Assembly: GCF_002900975.1 (NCBI RefSeq)
Contig: NZ_PJON01000001.1
Location: forward strand, 992,001 to 1,056,000
Length of the DNA: 64,000 nucleotides
Direction of reading: 5' to 3'
Origin: Tabrizicola aquatica
GTDB lineage: Bacteria; Pseudomonadota; Alphaproteobacteria; Rhodobacterales; Rhodobacteraceae
The notes beneath the pieces are model-generated. The model saw nothing but the letters and a program-made list of their open reading frames with translations. It made no database searches and was not told where the DNA came from. The translations under genes were made by a program, and so were the position numbers. Below, in pieces: positions 62,305-64,000 of the stretch (position 1 is its first letter; the number at the start of each line of letters is the position of its first letter).

Positions 62305-64000
62305 GGCGCATTTCCCGGGGCGACTGGTTTCAGGATCTCGGTATGATTCTTCACCTGATCCCGCAGCACCTGATCGCGGGGTCCAAAGGCCTTGCGCATA
62401 CCATCTTCCAGGACCAGAAGCAGGTCACACTCTTGAATCGCCGCGGGCCGATGCGCCATGATCAGGACCGACTTTCCCTCGGCCTTCATCGTCCGAATGG
62501 CAGCGTTCACTGCCATGGATCCGGCGTTGTCGAGATTCGAGTTCGGCTCGTCCAGAATCAGCAGAACCGGATCACCGTAAAGCGCCCGGGCTAGGCCGAT
62601 CCGCTGCATCTGGCCTCCTGAGAGACGACCACCTGCTGCCGAAACACGGGTGTCATAGCCCTGCGGCAGCCGGACGATCATGTCGTGTGCGTCCGCCTTT
62701 CGCGCAGCCTCAACAATACTGGCGCTATCTGGTTGAACGTCGAGCCGCGCGATATTCTCTGCAATCGTACCGTCGAAGAGCGTGATCCGCTGCGGCAAGT
62801 AGCCGACATGGCGCCCAAGCACGTCAGGATCGTACTGCTCCAATGCCGCCCCATCCAGGCGGATCTTACCGCCGAGCGGACGCCAGACGCCCGTCAGGGC
62901 CCTTGCAAGTGTCGACTTGCCGGCACCGGAGGGACCAATCACGCCGAGGGCTTTTCCGGGCTCGAGTCGAAAGCTCACGGCACGTAGGAGTGCGATCTGC
63001 TCTCCGGGCGGTCCGACGCTCAAGCCCTCCACCTCTATAAGAGATTTGGGCCGCGGGAGGGCGGTCCGCGGCAACTGTTGGGGGCTGTGCGTCAAGAGCT
63101 CTGCGAGGCGATGCCAAGCTTCATTTGCCTTCTGAGCCACCGCCCATTGTCCTACCGCCATTTCGATGGGAGCGAGAGCACGCCCCATAAGGATCGATGC
63201 TGCAATCATTGCGCCGGCCGAGAGTTCGCCCTGCAGAACAAGCCAAGCGCCAAGACCAAGCATCGCAGACTGCAGAAACAGCCGAAACGTCTTGGTCAGA
63301 GACCGGAAGCCACCGGCAAGACCAGCCACCGCTATACCTTTCCGCAGCGCGTTTCGCCGGGCAGTTTGCCAGCGGTCGTAGCCCGCTCCAGACATGCCCA
63401 AGGCCTGCAGCGTCTCGGCTTCGGCTTTCAGCTGGTCGGCCATGCGCTCGGACTGGACCGCGGCAGAACCGACCTCCCTTTGCGGGGCTTTGGACATCAC
63501 CTGGTTGAGTACGGTCACTATGACCAGAACAGCCCCACCGGCGATGGAGAGCCAGCCAAGCATCGAGTGGAAAATGAAGATGGCCGCCAAGAAGAATGGC
63601 GTCCAGGGCAGGTCCATCAGCGCCAAAAGGACAGGCGAGCCGAGAAAAGCGCGGATCGCTTCAAGATCCCGTTGCGCCGTCATCGCTGCAGGGTCGTTGG
63701 GGACGACGGCTGATCGTCGCATCGCCGCCTCAAACACCCGGCGATCCAATCGTTCCTGAAACCTCGCCCCCACAATCGCCATTACCTTGCCTCGGGCATA
63801 CTCCAGGACGCCCATGGCCAGGAAGAGGACAATGACCAGCCCGGAAAGCGCAACCAAGGTTGCCTCTGAGCCGCTGCCCAGCACCCGGTCATAAACCTGC
63901 AACATGTACAGCGGACCCGTCAGCATCAGCGCGTTCACAATTGCACTGAAGAGGACCGTCGCAAGGATCAGACCGGCGGACTCACGTCGCGCCGATCTGA
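62301..64000 (-). CDS. Type I secretion permease/ATPase (PrtD-like), N-terminus off the window
   Basis: The visible frame (566 codons) lacks only the N-terminal residues: it runs off the right edge at codons for RSARRESAGLILATVLFSAI. The membrane domain includes NALMLTGPLYMLQVYDRVL, typical of PrtD/RsaD exporters. The ATPase part has Walker A GPSGAGKST, signature LSGGQMQR, Walker B LLILDEPNSNLD and H-loop MAHRP. It powers secretion of a C-terminal-signal protein. The DNA is visibly less GC-rich than most of the window. Confidence 0.93.
   Translation of the reverse strand, partial: RSARRESAGLILATVLFSAIVNALMLTGPLYMLQVYDRVLGSGSEATLVALSGLVIVLFLAMGVLEYARGKVMAIVGARFQERLDRRVFEAAMRRSAVVPNDPAAMTAQRDLEAIRAFLGSPVLLALMDLPWTPFFLAAIFIFHSMLGWLSIAGGAVLVIVTVLNQVMSKAPQREVGSAAVQSERMADQLKAEAETLQALGMSGAGYDRWQTARRNALRKGIAVAGLAGGFRSLTKTFRLFLQSAMLGLGAWLVLQGELSAGAMIAASILMGRALAPIEMAVGQWAVAQKANEAWHRLAELLTHSPQQLPRTALPRPKSLIEVEGLSVGPPGEQIALLRAVSFRLEPGKALGVIGPSGAGKSTLARALTGVWRPLGGKIRLDGAALEQYDPDVLGRHVGYLPQRITLFDGTIAENIARLDVQPDSASIVEAARKADAHDMIVRLPQGYDTRVSAAGGRLSGGQMQRIGLARALYGDPVLLILDEPNSNLDNAGSMAVNAAIRTMKAEGKSVLIMAHRPAAIQECDLLLVLEDGMRKAFGPRDQVLRDQVKNHTEILKPVAPGNAP

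Overview
This is a GC-rich chromosomal segment with tightly packed genes and many 4-nt ATGA/GTGA overlaps between neighbours. Gene content and order point to an alphaproteobacterium of the Rhodobacteraceae (Rhodobacter/Paracoccus-like). Indicators are the ispDF fusion divergent from dusB/nifR3, the small families DUF6456, DUF6477 and DUF1127, a perfect CtrA-type box, and a glpR / glpD-STPQUV-K glycerol locus of the kind known from Rhizobium. I see no phage, insertion sequence or CRISPR array. There is one tRNA (Gln, anticodon TTG) and no rRNA.

Layout. 1-6.8 kb: dusB (cut by the left edge), ispDF-pgpA-pncC, a secreted PHB-depolymerase-like esterase, a COQ10/RatA-type protein, hpt with a small membrane protein, a membrane-anchored dihaem cytochrome c and a 78-aa protein behind a CtrA box. 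6.8-22.6 kb: lipA, a LysE exporter, DUF6456 and DUF6477 proteins, an MttB-like methyltransferase, a methyltransferase/ATP-grasp divergent pair, guaA, a small beta-barrel, a DMT transporter, a FadL-like porin, a P-loop ATPase next to metA, a hydrolase, ppk2 and a TetR regulator. 22.7-31 kb: a polyamine-type ABC transporter lacking its binding protein, a MocR regulator divergent from a DUF1127 gene, an acetyltransferase, rplM-rpsI, an SseB protein and a uracil-DNA-glycosylase-like protein. 31-37.9 kb: a repeat-bearing spacer, an NhaA-like antiporter, a capsule export pair followed by kdsA, a flavoprotein, tRNA-Gln and a lipoprotein. 37.9-45.6 kb: aroK-aroB, an unknown 519-aa secreted protein, xerD, a CorC-like protein, a HemG-like flavodoxin, a C26 peptidase and a DUF305 protein.

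45.7-58.7 kb is the most coherent system: a DeoR/GlpR repressor divergent from glpD, two ABC ATPases, two permeases, a two-helix membrane protein, a binding protein, glycerol kinase, an iron-type alcohol dehydrogenase and a second permease pair. The two ATPases are complementary degenerates: GlpS has lost the H-loop histidine and GlpT has lost the LSGGQ signature, so a GlpS/GlpT dimer would have one canonical and one degenerate ATP site. The second permease pair has no ATPase or binding protein of its own and may share those of the glycerol transporter.

58.8-64 kb: a COG0701 permease-thioredoxin-OsmC operon, a 0.6-kb spacer with no convincing gene, then a type I secretion adaptor and an ATPase cut by the right edge, in DNA that looks less GC-rich.

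At the RNA level, four spacers between convergent genes carry tandem double hairpins. Two of them (6741-6786 and 22656-22701) are inverted copies of one 46-bp element whose two hairpin loops are complementary to each other.
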